This document shows positions 44,099-55,171 of a stretch of DNA of 64,000 nucleotides, piece after piece. Position numbers and translations under genes: made by a program. Every line of letters begins with the position of its first letter. Positions within the stretch are counted from its first letter, which is position 1. Origin of the DNA: Gemmatimonas sp. Lineage in GTDB: Bacteria > Gemmatimonadota > Gemmatimonadetes > Gemmatimonadales > Gemmatimonadaceae. The stretch spans positions 1 through 64,000 of the forward strand of contig NZ_JAJTHI010000008.1 in assembly GCF_021298855.1 (NCBI RefSeq), written 5' to 3'. The notes beneath the pieces were generated by a model. The model was not told the origin of the DNA. It did not search any database and saw only the letters and a list, made by a program, of their open reading frames with translations.

Positions 44099-47000
44099 TC
44101 AGGGAACGAGGGCCTTGAGGGCGCGGACCAGCCCGTCGAGCATCTCGGCGCCCCCCAGGCGGGTGAGCTTGAGAGCCAACGGCTGCGCACGGCGGACATC
44201 CACCTGGAATTGTACCCCGTGGAACGCCGCAGACAGCCCCTTCAGGCGCGGAACTGCGTCAGCCCTGAAAGTAATACGCGCCTCGGAAGCGCGCACAAGC
44301 ACCCCCTCCACCCCCAGGGCGGCCCCGATCACCCGCAGCATGGCACTGCCGAAGAGCGCCTCGGCGGGGGCCGGCAGCGCCCCGAACCGGTCACGCACCT
44401 CCTGCCGCAGCGCCTCGATGGCGCTGGCATCCCGCAGCGCCGTGAGGCGGCGGTAGACATCCAGCTTGGCCTCCGGCGACGCGATATAGTCGTCGGGGAG
44501 GAAGCTCGGGAAGTCGAGGGTCACGTCGGCCGGGATCCACGCCTTCTGCGACCCGTCGTTGGACAGCTGCCGCACCGTTTCGTCGAGCAGGCGCAGGTAC
44601 AGGTCGAACCCCACCGAGTGCACGAACCCGGACTGCTCGGGGCCCAGCAGGTTGCCGGCGCCACGCAGCTCGAGGTCCTTGAGGGCCACCCGGTAGCCGG
44701 CGCCCAGTTCGGTATGGTGCTCCAGCACCGCCAGACGGCGCTCGGCGTCTTCGTCCACCCGGTCGGGGACGAGCAGGTAACAGTAGGCACGCCGGTGCGA
44801 CCGGCCCACGCGACCACGCAGCTGGTACAGCTGCGCCAGCCCCAGATGGTCGGCCCGGTTCACGAACATCGTGTTGGCATTGGGTACGTCGAGGCCGCTC
44901 TCCACGATGAGCGTGGAGACGAGGATATCGAGCTCCCCCTCCACGAACTGCCGCATGATCTTCTCGAGGTCGCGCTCCTTCATCTGCCCGTGCCCCACCC
45001 CCACGCGGGCACGCGGCACGATGCGGCGCAGGTGGTCGGCGATCGCCTCGATGGTCTCGATGCGGTTGTGCACGAAGAACACCTGCCCGCCGCGGTCGAG
45101 CTCACGGCTGACCGCCTCCTCGATGAGCGCGTCGTCGAACGGCTCCACGAAGGTGAGCACCGGCGAGCGGTCGCGCGGCGCCGTCTGCATGAGCGTGAGG
45201 TCGCGCAGCCCCGCCAGCGACTGGTGCAGCGTGCGCGGAATGGGGGTGGCCGTGAGCGTGAGCACGTCGGTGCTGAGCTTGAGCTGCTTGAGCCGCTCCT
45301 TGTGCTTCACGCCGAAACGGTGCTCCTCGTCAACGATGATGAGGCCAAGCTCGGCGAACGACACATCGGGGCTCAGCAGCCGGTGCGTGCCGATGATGAT
45401 GTCGATCTGCTTCTTCTTGAGCTTCTCCACCACCACCGCCTGCTGCCCCGCGGTCTGGAAGCGGCTCATGACTTCCACCGTGACCGGGAAGTCGGCCAGC
45501 CGATCGCCGAAGCTGCGCGCATGCTGTTCGGCCAGAATGGTCGTGGGCACCAGCACCGCCACCTGCCGTCCGCTCTGCACCGCCTTGAAGGCGGCACGAA
45601 TGGCGATTTCGGTCTTGCCGTACCCCACGTCGCCCACGAGCAGGCGATCCATGGGGCGCTCGCCTTCGAGGTCCCGCTTCACGTCTTCGGTGGCCTTGCG
45701 CTGGTCGGGGGTATCCTCGAAGAGGAAGCTGCTCGCCAGCTGGCGCTGCCACGCCCCGTCGGCGCCGTGCGGCGGCCGCGTGGTGACCTTGCGGCGCGCA
45801 TAGAGGTGCAGCAGCTCCTGCGTCATTTCCAGGATGGCCATGCGCGTCTTGTCGCGCTGCGCCTTCCACTTGTTGCCCCCCAGCTTGTGCAAGCGCGGCG
45901 GGGGCGCGTCGTCGCTCACATCGCTGGCGCTGCGATACCGCTCGATCTGATCGATGCGGTACAGCGGCACGTTCAGCCGGTCGCCCCCTTCGTACTCGAT
46001 GACGGCACTTTCGATGGTGGCCTCGCGCACGAACACCTGTTCGATGCCGCGATAGATGCCGATGCCGTGCTCGAGGTGCACCACGTAATCGCCCGGCTTG
46101 AGCGCCCCCAGCGACTCGAGCGACGCGCCGGTGCTGTAGCGGCGCGCGCGCCGGAGGCGGCGTTCGCGGCGGAAGATCTCGTGGTCGGTGAGCACCCGCA
46201 CCACGTTGGGCACGACGAAGCCGCCCCCCAGCACGCCGATGGCGAGCGACGCGGCCACGGGCCCGTCTTCGCCGAGCAGTTCCTCGAGGCGCTCGGCCTG
46301 GCCGGCGTTGTCGCACAGGATGACCGTATGCAGCCCGTCCCGCTGCAGGCGGCGCAGCACGCGCAGGTCGCGGGAGATCGTTTCCGGATGCCGAATGGGG
46401 AACACCACGTCGGGCTCCGGCCCCACCGGCACATGGTCGGCGGCATTGGTGCTGACGGCGCGCTGCGGCGGCGGGTTGAAGCGCACCGTGCCGAAGCGCG
46501 CGAGGGTGCTCGCCATCTTGGGCGGCTCCACGAAGAGCCGGTCGCGGTGCGTGTACTCCTCACCGCGGCGCAGGGCGAGCTCGATATGATGCGACGCTTC
46601 CTCCCAGGTGCGCACGAGTTCGGGCAGCACGCTGCTGCCGCTCGGCATGATCACCAGCGAATCGGCGGGCCAGAGCTCGGGGAGCGTGACGCGCTCCCCG
46701 CGGTCGTCGCCCAGCTGCACGCGACCGTCCACGGGCAGCACGAGCGCCACCGCGGCGTCGCGCGTGCTGCGCTGCGTGTTGAGGTCGAAGTGGCGCAGCT
46801 CGATGATGTCATCGCCCCAGAACTCGAGGCGCACCGGCTCCGCCATGCCGAACGAATAGATGTCGAAGATGCCGCCGCGCACACTGAACTGCGCCACGTC
46901 TTCGACCATGGGCACGCGCTCGAAGCCGATACCCTCCAGGTGCGCCGCCAGCTCCTCGGGGCGCCGCACATCCCCCTTGCGCAGTTCGAGCCGAGCCCCG

Positions 47001-47410
47001 GAGAGCGCCCTGGGGAGCGCGGTCTTTTCGAGCACCGCCCGCGACGTGGTGAGCAGCACGCGCACACCGCTGCGCCCCAGCTTCTCGAGCGTTTCCACCC
47101 GTTCGCCGGCCACTTCGGCGTGCGGCTCCACTTCCCCGAATCCTTCGCGCGGCGGGTAGAGCGCCACCGGCACATCGTCGACCAGCGCCTGCAGGTCGGC
47201 GAGCCACCGTTCGGCGTCACCCAGCTGGTCGGTGATGACCACGACCAGCCGCTGCGGCAGCGCGCGCGCGAGCGCGGCCACCAGCACCGCATCGGCGGAC
47301 CCTGCGAGGCCGCCAATACGAAGAGACCCACCCGGACCGGGGAGGGTCTTGAGCACACGGTCGAAGGCGGAGAGCCCGGCGACCGCGTCAAGCAGACGTG
47401 GAAGTGCCAT
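44099..47410 (-). CDS. mfd: Transcription-repair coupling factor Mfd
   Basis: An 1103-residue DNA translocase that removes stalled RNA polymerase and recruits UvrA. The N-terminal UvrB-like region (RGGIFDIYSFG, VRLEFWGDDIIELRHFD), the RNA-polymerase interaction domain (LGALKPGDYVVHLEHGIGIYRGI), and the RecG-like motor with Walker A GDVGYGKTEIAIR, IVDEEHRFGVKHKE, TLTATPIPRTLHQ and QLRGRVGRSHRRAYCYL are intact, as is the C-terminal TRCF domain. It is the first gene of the mfd-PPIase-surA-pdxA run. The ATG at 47410 lies 36 bp from the BatA-like gene's stop. Confidence 0.96.
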   Translation of the reverse strand: MALPRLLDAVAGLSAFDRVLKTLPGPGGSLRIGGLAGSADAVLVAALARALPQRLVVVITDQLGDAERWLADLQALVDDVPVALYPPREGFGEVEPHAEVAGERVETLEKLGRSGVRVLLTTSRAVLEKTALPRALSGARLELRKGDVRRPEELAAHLEGIGFERVPMVEDVAQFSVRGGIFDIYSFGMAEPVRLEFWGDDIIELRHFDLNTQRSTRDAAVALVLPVDGRVQLGDDRGERVTLPELWPADSLVIMPSGSSVLPELVRTWEEASHHIELALRRGEEYTHRDRLFVEPPKMASTLARFGTVRFNPPPQRAVSTNAADHVPVGPEPDVVFPIRHPETISRDLRVLRRLQRDGLHTVILCDNAGQAERLEELLGEDGPVAASLAIGVLGGGFVVPNVVRVLTDHEIFRRERRLRRARRYSTGASLESLGALKPGDYVVHLEHGIGIYRGIEQVFVREATIESAVIEYEGGDRLNVPLYRIDQIERYRSASDVSDDAPPPRLHKLGGNKWKAQRDKTRMAILEMTQELLHLYARRKVTTRPPHGADGAWQRQLASSFLFEDTPDQRKATEDVKRDLEGERPMDRLLVGDVGYGKTEIAIRAAFKAVQSGRQVAVLVPTTILAEQHARSFGDRLADFPVTVEVMSRFQTAGQQAVVVEKLKKKQIDIIIGTHRLLSPDVSFAELGLIIVDEEHRFGVKHKERLKQLKLSTDVLTLTATPIPRTLHQSLAGLRDLTLMQTAPRDRSPVLTFVEPFDDALIEEAVSRELDRGGQVFFVHNRIETIEAIADHLRRIVPRARVGVGHGQMKERDLEKIMRQFVEGELDILVSTLIVESGLDVPNANTMFVNRADHLGLAQLYQLRGRVGRSHRRAYCYLLVPDRVDEDAERRLAVLEHHTELGAGYRVALKDLELRGAGNLLGPEQSGFVHSVGFDLYLRLLDETVRQLSNDGSQKAWIPADVTLDFPSFLPDDYIASPEAKLDVYRRLTALRDASAIEALRQEVRDRFGALPAPAEALFGSAMLRVIGAALGVEGVLVRASEARITFRADAVPRLKGLSAAFHGVQFQVDVRRAQPLALKLTRLGGAEMLDGLVRALKALVP

Positions 47411-47446
47411 CTACAACCTGGAGCAAGAGAACAGGAAGCCGGAAAC

Positions 47447-49357
47447 CTAACGACCACTCACATAGGCTTCCGCCAACAGCGCGGCCAAGGCCAGCGCCAC
47501 GAGGGGTAACAGCAGGGCCTGCCCCGCTGCCCGGGAGAACACGGCGTCCTGCCACTGGGTTGCATCGGTGGCAGCCACCACGTCCCGACCAACCACGAGT
47601 CCCGCCACCGTGGCGTCGGCATTGGTGTTGGCGCTGGTGCCGGAGGCGGCGGCGAACTCCGATTCCGACGGCTCCCCGTTCACCACCAGGGCCCCCGCCC
47701 TCGCCTCCTGCCGGCGCAGGAAATAGACCCCGGCCTGCGCGGGGACCGTGAGCCGATCGGACGCCAACGGCGACACGGTGCCGTCGGGGGCCTCGAGACC
47801 GGAGATGTCGCGCAGGCCGCTCACCACCTGACCGGGGCTGGCCTCGATAAGGCGCCCGTCGTCGCCCAACCGCCTCGCCAGCGCCTCCAGCAGCCAGGGC
47901 ACGAACGCCGCGTCGAGCGGCAGGTCAGTGGCCTCGGGGTCCACCGGCGAGCCGAGCAGCACGTACCCCTCGCCAGCCACCACCCACGGCGCGCCGCCGG
48001 CCGTGGCGATGGTATCGGGGGCACTGGTCGGCGCCGCCGCCCCGCTTCCCGGGGAGTACTGCAGGGGATACCGGGTACGCACCGGGGTGCCGTCGAAGGC
48101 ACGGGCCGAGATGGAACTGGTGTCCGCGGCGCCGCCGCGCGCCGGCACGCGGGCCAGCACCTGTGAGCGGGCAATGGCGCCAAAGCGCCACGGGATGCCG
48201 AGGCGTTCGAGCTGGCGATTGGCCTCCCCCACCCCAATGGGGTCGCGTGGTGCCGTGAGCAGCACCGGCAACCGGGTACCGGGGGCGTCGGCCCCCGATA
48301 CGGTCACGGCACGCGATTCCCCGGCACGCGCACGGGCCAGCCGCCCTTCGTCCACGAGGGTGCCCAGCGCGGCGCCCAGAAACAGGCCACCCTCACCGCG
48401 CACGTTCACCGTGGGTGGCGGCGCGACGCGCACGGCAAACCACCGCGTGTCGTCGGCGCGCAACGCGTCGGCGTCCAACTCCACGCTGCCGCGCACCCAG
48501 CCGCTGCTGGTGCTGGCGAGACGCTGCGTAACGCGCGCCGGCGCGTCGAGGGTGGCGGGCGGCACCGTGCCACGCGCCACGGTGCGGCCATCGAGTGTCA
48601 GGCGCCACGCGGCCGCATCGGGGGAGGTGACGGCCAGCGTGACCGTACCACCGGGCGTCCAGCGTACCGGTTCCGGCGTGGCCTGCAGCACGGCGCGATT
48701 GCGCGGCAGGGGGCCGCCGCGCAGCAGCGTGACCACCGGGACCTCGTCGCTTTGTACGACCGAGTCGCTGCGAAACGAACTGCGCTGGCCGTCGCTGACG
48801 ATGGCCACCACCGGGGTGCGGGGCATCCCGCTGCGCGCCAGTCCCACGGCGCGGCGAGTGGCGGCGGCCAGGTCGCCGCGCCCTCCCACCGGTTGCAGCG
48901 CGTCGAGCCCGGCGCGCAGCGCCTCCGGCCCACCACCAATGACCCGGCCGTCGGCCGTCACGATCCACGCCCGATCGTCAGCCGTGAGTTCATCCACCAG
49001 GCGCCGTGCGTCGGTTCGCAGGCTGTCGAAGCGCACCTGTCCGTTCTGGACCACGCCGGTGCTCAGCGAATTGTCCACGACGATGGCCACGGCCATGGGC
49101 GCGTGCCCCACACCCAGCAGGCGCGCGATGGGGCGCGCCGCCGCCAACGCCAACGCCAGCACTGCAAGCAGCCGGAGCAGCAGCAGCAGCCGGTTGCGCA
49201 GCTTGAGATCGCGGCTGTGTTCCTGCTCCATGCGCTCGAGATAGCGCACGGCGGGGAAATCAATGACACGCCCGACGCGGCGGCGCAGCAGGTGCACCAG
49301 CAGCGGCACACCGGCCAGCAGGCCGAGGGCGAGGAAGGCGGGGGCAAGGAACGCCAT
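47447..49357 (-). CDS. BatA/VWA-domain membrane protein (aerotolerance type)
   Basis: A 636-residue protein. The N-terminal BatA domain has two membrane helices (FLAPAFLALGLLAGVPLLVHLLRRR and a Leu-rich helix at 55-75) around IDFPAVRYLER. A VWA domain follows with VAIVVDNSLST, a near-canonical MIDAS (DxSxS), and AIVSDGQR. Beta-rich regions and a glutamine-amidotransferase-like middle part come next, and a final helix (LLLPLVALALAALLAEAYV). Such proteins partner with DUF58 and MoxR ATPase proteins; DUF58 is encoded 800 bp upstream, beyond an inserted VapBC pair. No moxR gene is in the window. Confidence 0.83.
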   Translation of the reverse strand: MAFLAPAFLALGLLAGVPLLVHLLRRRVGRVIDFPAVRYLERMEQEHSRDLKLRNRLLLLLRLLAVLALALAAARPIARLLGVGHAPMAVAIVVDNSLSTGVVQNGQVRFDSLRTDARRLVDELTADDRAWIVTADGRVIGGGPEALRAGLDALQPVGGRGDLAAATRRAVGLARSGMPRTPVVAIVSDGQRSSFRSDSVVQSDEVPVVTLLRGGPLPRNRAVLQATPEPVRWTPGGTVTLAVTSPDAAAWRLTLDGRTVARGTVPPATLDAPARVTQRLASTSSGWVRGSVELDADALRADDTRWFAVRVAPPPTVNVRGEGGLFLGAALGTLVDEGRLARARAGESRAVTVSGADAPGTRLPVLLTAPRDPIGVGEANRQLERLGIPWRFGAIARSQVLARVPARGGAADTSSISARAFDGTPVRTRYPLQYSPGSGAAAPTSAPDTIATAGGAPWVVAGEGYVLLGSPVDPEATDLPLDAAFVPWLLEALARRLGDDGRLIEASPGQVVSGLRDISGLEAPDGTVSPLASDRLTVPAQAGVYFLRRQEARAGALVVNGEPSESEFAAASGTSANTNADATVAGLVVGRDVVAATDATQWQDAVFSRAAGQALLLPLVALALAALLAEAYVSGR

Positions 49358-49364
49358 CAGCAGA

Positions 49365-49405
49365 ACGCCATCAGGGGTGCGCCATCAGCGGGTGCGCCAT
49401 CAGCG
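49365..49405. repeat. 15-bp minisatellite between vapC and the BatA-like gene
   Basis: Two exact and one to two degraded copies of GGTGCGCCATCAGCG lie between 49365 and 49405. The array covers the end of vapC and the ribosome-binding region of the BatA-like gene. It duplicates the start context, so ATGGCGTTC occurs twice. Confidence 0.8.
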
Positions 49406-49801
49406 GGTGCGTTGCTTGGGGTGGAAGAGCACGTCGGGCAAGTCCGTAAAGTCGTCGTCCTGCGTCCACACCACACCGCCAACCATCTTCGCGGTGGCGT
49501 AGACGATGCTGTCGGCAAGCGGCAGGTTGTACTGCCGCCCGAGCTTGGCCGCCGTGAGGGCAAGACTTTCGTCCAGCGCCACGACCTGCCCCTGCTGCAT
49601 GACGGCCGTGACCTGCAAGGCGTCTCCTTCGCCACGCTGCCGGGCCACCACCTTGAACACCTCGGTGAGACAGATCGCGGGCACGACGAGATGCTCGGTG
49701 TGCTCAATGGGAGGTGCGAACACGGCCGCCGTCGGCTCATCGGCGAAGTAGGCCAGCCAGGCGGAGGAATCGACGACGTTGAGTCGCGCGCGCTTCACCA
49801 C
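49400..49801 (-). CDS. vapC: VapC-like PIN-domain toxin
   Basis: A 133-residue PIN ribonuclease. Acidic metal-binding residues are seen in VVDSSAWLAYF (Asp11), LTEVFKV (Glu) , LPLADSIVYATA (Asp) and TQDDDFTDL (Asp). The length is typical for VapC. The start is GTG at 49801 (or the next GTG at 49798), 30 bp after the antitoxin stop. It is expected to cleave tRNA or other RNA when freed from its antitoxin. Its end merges into a 15-bp minisatellite. Confidence 0.85.
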   Translation of the reverse strand: MVKRARLNVVDSSAWLAYFADEPTAAVFAPPIEHTEHLVVPAICLTEVFKVVARQRGEGDALQVTAVMQQGQVVALDESLALTAAKLGRQYNLPLADSIVYATAKMVGGVVWTQDDDFTDLPDVLFHPKQRTR

Positions 49802-49831
49802 GCCGCAGCCCCGACCGGGCCAACGTGCCTA

Positions 49832-50050
49832 TCAGACACGATCGGCGCCACGCCCGCCATCGCGAGCGATGGTGGTATCGAGACCCTTGAGGAAGCCGCG
49901 CAGGGCGCGTGCAGGGCGCAACGGGATGAACTCCACCCGATCGTCGTAGGCGATGGCCTGGACCTGTTGGCCCGGCTCGAGCTTGAGGCGTTCCCGCACC
50001 GCGCGCGGAATCACCACTTGGAACTTCGGCGAAATGGTCACGATGTCCAT
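49832..50050 (-). CDS. vapB: AbrB/MazE-type antitoxin (VapB)
   Basis: A 72-residue protein with a SpoVT/AbrB swapped-hairpin DNA-binding domain: TISPKFQVVIPRAVRERLKLEPGQQVQAIAYDDRVEFIPL. The C-terminal 25 residues (RALRGFLKGLDTTIARD) probably wrap around the toxin. It precedes vapC as usual and should repress the pair's own promoter in the 106 bp upstream. Confidence 0.88.
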   Translation of the reverse strand: MDIVTISPKFQVVIPRAVRERLKLEPGQQVQAIAYDDRVEFIPLRPARALRGFLKGLDTTIARDGGRGADRV

Positions 50051-50156
50051 GGTGTCTCCGGCGAAGGCGATCGATCGCGAAATCGTACAACAGAAGAATA
50101 CATCGATCCATCCGGCGGCACACCACCACGCCGCGGCGCGGCGCCTGGGGCACGGC

Positions 50157-51065
50157 TCACACCATCGCCCCGCGCCCGTTCACCCCCACCAGATGGCGCA
50201 GCGCCCGCCCGAATGGCTCGTCCGTGTAGGCCAGCGCGTAGCGGGCACCGGCCCGGCCGAGCGCCGCCTTCCAGTCGGCGAGCGCTTCCTGTACGGTGGT
50301 GCGGTAGGTGGTGCGCACGTCGCCCGGGCTGGCCGGCACTTCGTGGCCGCTTTCGGGATCGCGATAGCGCGCCTCGCCGCTCTCGGGGAAGTCGCGCTCG
50401 GCGGGGTCCATGACGTGCAGCACCAGCACCTCGTGGCCGCGGGCGCGCAACGTACGCGCGGCATCGGCCGCGGGCGCGGGGTCGGTGAGCAGATCGGAGA
50501 GCAGCACCACGAACCCCGGGCGGCGCACCAGCTTGCCGGCCGCGGCAAGGGCGTCGCTCACATTGGACGCCGTTCCGCCGCCGGGTTCACCAAAGGCCGC
50601 CACCAGCCGACGCCATTGCCCGCGCTGCGAGCGCGGGGGTACGACATCACGCAGCCCCGCGTCGAAGCGCACCAGCCCCACGGCGTCCCGCTGACGCAGC
50701 AGCAGCAGCGCCATGGCGCTGGCCAGCCGCTCCGCGTAGGCCAGCTTGGACAGGCGCGACGGGTCCCCGGTCCACTGCATGGAGGCGCTCACGTCGAGTA
50801 CGAGCATGGCGCGGGCGTTGGTCTCTTCCTCGAACTGCTTGACCACCCAGCGGTCGGCCCGGCCGGCGATGCGCCAGTCGAGGTAGCGCAGGTCGTCGCC
50901 CGGCATGTACGGGCGATGCTCGGCGAACTCTACGCTGAACCCCTTGCGCGGCGACCGGTGGAGCCCGGTAATGAAGCCGTCCACCACCCAGCGGGCGACG
51001 AGCTCGAGGTGGCCGAGTGCGGCGAGGACGGCGGGATCGAGTTGGTCGGCGCGGGGCTGGGACAT
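50157..51065 (-). CDS. DUF58 domain protein
   Basis: A 302-residue protein of the DUF58 family, a VWA-like fold. The hallmark segment is RPYMPGDDLRYLDWRIAGRADRWVVKQFEEETNARAMLVLDVSASM, containing a MIDAS-like DVSAS, followed by GFVVLLSDLLTD. It is cytoplasmic, with no membrane segment. DUF58 proteins are usually encoded next to MoxR AAA+ ATPases and BatA/BatB proteins and may form a chaperone-like membrane complex. The ATG at 51065 is chosen; one at 51092 is possible. Confidence 0.87.
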   Translation of the reverse strand: MSQPRADQLDPAVLAALGHLELVARWVVDGFITGLHRSPRKGFSVEFAEHRPYMPGDDLRYLDWRIAGRADRWVVKQFEEETNARAMLVLDVSASMQWTGDPSRLSKLAYAERLASAMALLLLRQRDAVGLVRFDAGLRDVVPPRSQRGQWRRLVAAFGEPGGGTASNVSDALAAAGKLVRRPGFVVLLSDLLTDPAPAADAARTLRARGHEVLVLHVMDPAERDFPESGEARYRDPESGHEVPASPGDVRTTYRTTVQEALADWKAALGRAGARYALAYTDEPFGRALRHLVGVNGRGAMV

Positions 51066-51253
51066 GCCACAACGTACGCCAATGGCAGGCATTTCGTTCT
51101 TCGGCCACGCGCGGGCGCCGGCACGGGCCGCGTTGGCTTGGGGACAGGCACGGCGCCGACTACCGTCGGGTTGCGGCCTTCTGCGACGTGAGTCTTATTT
51201 CACGAAGTGGGCAGCGAAGCAGTTCGGCGACAAAGAGCCTTCAGGGAGGGCAC

Positions 51254-52168
51254 GTGTTCCGATTGACGAGATTTCGCATGGCAGTGGCGGTGATCCTTCC
51301 CGCGCTGGCCCTCGCGCCTCTTGGCGCCCAGGCGCCGTCGGTGAGCGTGACGAAAGTCACGCCGGTCCGGGCGGTGGAGAAGTGGCCGGGGATGACGCTG
51401 GTCGCCGATCAGGATGCACACACGGTCGTTGTGGCGGTCACCCGCGGTCCGCGGCAGACGGCGGTGCAGGTGCTGTCGCCAGTCGCCCCCACGCGGGCGT
51501 CGTCGGTCCGCAGGGGCAAGCGACTCCCGGTGCGTTCGCTCCAGGCCGACGAACTCGCCCATTTGACGACGTATGGCTCGCGTCCCCTCATCCTGGCTTT
51601 CGCGTCCAGCGCGAAGCCCAATCTCGACGCGTTCGTGCAGCAGAACCGCTGGGCGCCCGACATGGTGCTGGACACGGCCGTCACGTCGGTGCAGGAAGTG
51701 ATCGGTGTGCTGGGACGGGAACTGTTCGACGAGGCAGCGGTCGTGAGCGTCACCGTGGCCGAGGCGGCGTCCCCCGTGTTGCTGTCCGCTCAGGCCAATG
51801 CCTTTACGTTCGTCGAGAGTTGCGGGAACGGGGCCGCGAGCTCGGTACCAAGCGGCAATGTGTCCTATACCGGCGCGCTCGGCATCGTCGGTTACCCGGA
51901 CTTCAACTGGGGTGCCGGAAAGCTGATCTCCGGGCAGTCCTTCAAGATCATCCCGGCTCGGTCCGTGGGGAGCGCCTGCATTGACGCTCGCATGGCGCTC
52001 TTTCCGATGCCGACTCCCGGTACGCCCCGGCGGCCCGTGCCCGCGAACATGCCGGCTGCGGCAGAACTGAAGATGCCCCCGGTCTCGGACAAGCCGGTGG
52101 AAGCGATACCGGCGCACATGGCGCCGGGGCCGGTGGTCAACCCGCCCGCGCCCAAGCCCCCCCGCTGA
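51254..52168 (+). CDS. Secreted protein of unknown function
   Basis: A 304-residue exported protein. The GTG at 51254 gives a good signal peptide (basic MFRLTRFR, hydrophobic core, cleavage after PLGAQA) and has GGAG five bases upstream; an ATG at 51278 would remove the basic residues. The mature part has no recognised domain: VEKWPGMTLVADQDAHTVVVAVTRGPRQ, then a region with two Cys (SCGNGAASS and GSACIDAR) that could form a disulphide. It ends in a Pro-rich tail (VNPPAPKPPR). A strong terminator follows directly. Confidence 0.65.
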   Translation: MFRLTRFRMAVAVILPALALAPLGAQAPSVSVTKVTPVRAVEKWPGMTLVADQDAHTVVVAVTRGPRQTAVQVLSPVAPTRASSVRRGKRLPVRSLQADELAHLTTYGSRPLILAFASSAKPNLDAFVQQNRWAPDMVLDTAVTSVQEVIGVLGRELFDEAAVVSVTVAEAASPVLLSAQANAFTFVESCGNGAASSVPSGNVSYTGALGIVGYPDFNWGAGKLISGQSFKIIPARSVGSACIDARMALFPMPTPGTPRRPVPANMPAAAELKMPPVSDKPVEAIPAHMAPGPVVNPPAPKPPR

Positions 52169-52197
52169 CGCCAAGGCGGACGCGCACGCGAACCAGG

Positions 52198-52237
52198 AAG
52201 GCCGGCTCCCCATCGTGACGACGGGAGCCGGCCTTTT
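52198..52237 (+). terminator. Rho-independent terminator
   Basis: A perfect 13-bp stem (AAGGCCGGCTCCC / GGGAGCCGGCCTT) with a 12-nt loop runs into TTTT, 29 bp after the stop of the secreted-protein gene. It separates that gene from the lepA promoter. Confidence 0.9.
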
Positions 52238-52247
52238 GCGTTCAGCC

Positions 52248-52276
52248 TTGGGCACGGTTCCCGGCCCTGCTATGTT
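52248..52276 (+). promoter_or_regulatory. sigma70-like promoter of lepA
   Basis: TTGGGC (52248-52253), a 17-bp spacer and TATGTT (52271-52276) predict a start near 52283. The resulting leader of about 35 nt carries AGAGGA before the TTG start codon. Confidence 0.65.
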
Positions 52277-52317
52277 GAAAGGTTATCCCAGTTTCGGTAC
52301 TTCAGAGGACGGCCCCG

Positions 52318-54114
<1,797 letters not shown>

Positions 54115-54118
54115 CCAC

Positions 54119-55171
54119 GTGATCTCGGCGGTCCTGCAAACCAGCTTTCTCGGCGACATGGTCCTCACCACCCCGCTCCTCGAGCGGCTGGCTGGTGAGG
54201 GCCGTGTGCATGTGGTGGCCACGCCGGCCAATGCGGCGCTGCTGAGCAACCATCCCGCCGTGGCCAGCGTCATCGTGTTCGACAAGCGCGGCGCGGATCG
54301 CGGGCTGGGCGGTTTGCGCCGTGTGGCGCGGCAGTTGCGTGCGGTCGGGGCGCAGCGCGCCTATCTCGCGCAGGGGTCGAGCCGTACCGCCGCGCTGGCC
54401 TTTCTGGCACGGATCCCGGAACGGATCGGGTTCGACACCAGCGGTGGGCGCCTGTTCAGCACGCGGCGGGTTCCGTTCGAGCCGTCGCTGCATCACGCCG
54501 CGCGCCTGTGGCAGCTGGCCAATGCGCCCGGTGACGCCACGGTCCCTCCGCCACTTCGCCCCTCGCTGTTTCCGGGGGAGCGCGAACAGGCCGCGGTAGC
54601 GGCGCTGCTGGCCGCGCACCAGGTGCACGACGGTGACCCGCTGGTGGCCCTCGCCCCCGGCAGCGTGTGGGCGACCAAGCGCTGGCCGTCGTTCGACGCC
54701 CTCGCTGCGGCGCTGGTGCGCTCCGCGACACTGCCCAACGCGCGCCTGGTGGTGTTGGGCGCCGCGAGCGATGCGCCGCTCGCCGCCGCCATTGACGCGG
54801 CCGCACGCACCGTGGGGGCACCGCCCATCATCGATGCCACGGGGCGCCTGTCGCTGCTCGGGTCAGCGGCGCTGCTGGCCCGCTGCCGCGTGCTCGTGAC
54901 CAACGACTCGGCGCCCCTCCACCTCGCCAGCGCCATGAACACCCCCACGGTGGCGCTCTTCGGCCCCACGGTCCCCGCACTCGGCTTCGGGCCACTGGCG
55001 GAGCGGCAGATCGTGGTGCAACACGACACTCTTCCCTGCCGCCCCTGCCATGCGCACGGCCCCATGCACTGCCCCCTTGGGCATTGGCGCTGCATGCGCG
55101 ATCTCTCGCCGGCAGCCGTGTGCGCGGCGGCGGAGCGCGCGGCGGCGGAGCGCGCGGCGGCGGCTCAGTAG
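54119..55171 (+). CDS. Glycosyltransferase family 9 (heptosyltransferase-like)
   Basis: A 350-residue GT-B enzyme resembling heptosyltransferase II (RfaF/WaaF). The N-terminus has QTSFLGDMVLTTPLLERL and the C-terminal nucleotide-sugar half has LAPGSVWATKRWP and VLVTNDSAPLHLASAMNTPTVALFGPTVP. It probably adds heptose or a similar sugar to the lipopolysaccharide core on the cytoplasmic side of the inner membrane. It starts with GTG, four bases after lepA. The end is a 12-bp repeat (AAERAAAERAAAA), and the last 7 bp overlap the convergent gene. Confidence 0.88.
   Translation: MISAVLQTSFLGDMVLTTPLLERLAGEGRVHVVATPANAALLSNHPAVASVIVFDKRGADRGLGGLRRVARQLRAVGAQRAYLAQGSSRTAALAFLARIPERIGFDTSGGRLFSTRRVPFEPSLHHAARLWQLANAPGDATVPPPLRPSLFPGEREQAAVAALLAAHQVHDGDPLVALAPGSVWATKRWPSFDALAAALVRSATLPNARLVVLGAASDAPLAAAIDAAARTVGAPPIIDATGRLSLLGSAALLARCRVLVTNDSAPLHLASAMNTPTVALFGPTVPALGFGPLAERQIVVQHDTLPCRPCHAHGPMHCPLGHWRCMRDLSPAAVCAAAERAAAERAAAAQ

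Noticed and set aside
44210-47509. An open frame of about 1100 codons on the plus strand opposite mfd
   Set aside because: It is a mirror of mfd caused by high GC and codon bias; the translation is His/Arg/Gln-rich without any domain, whereas mfd is unmistakable.
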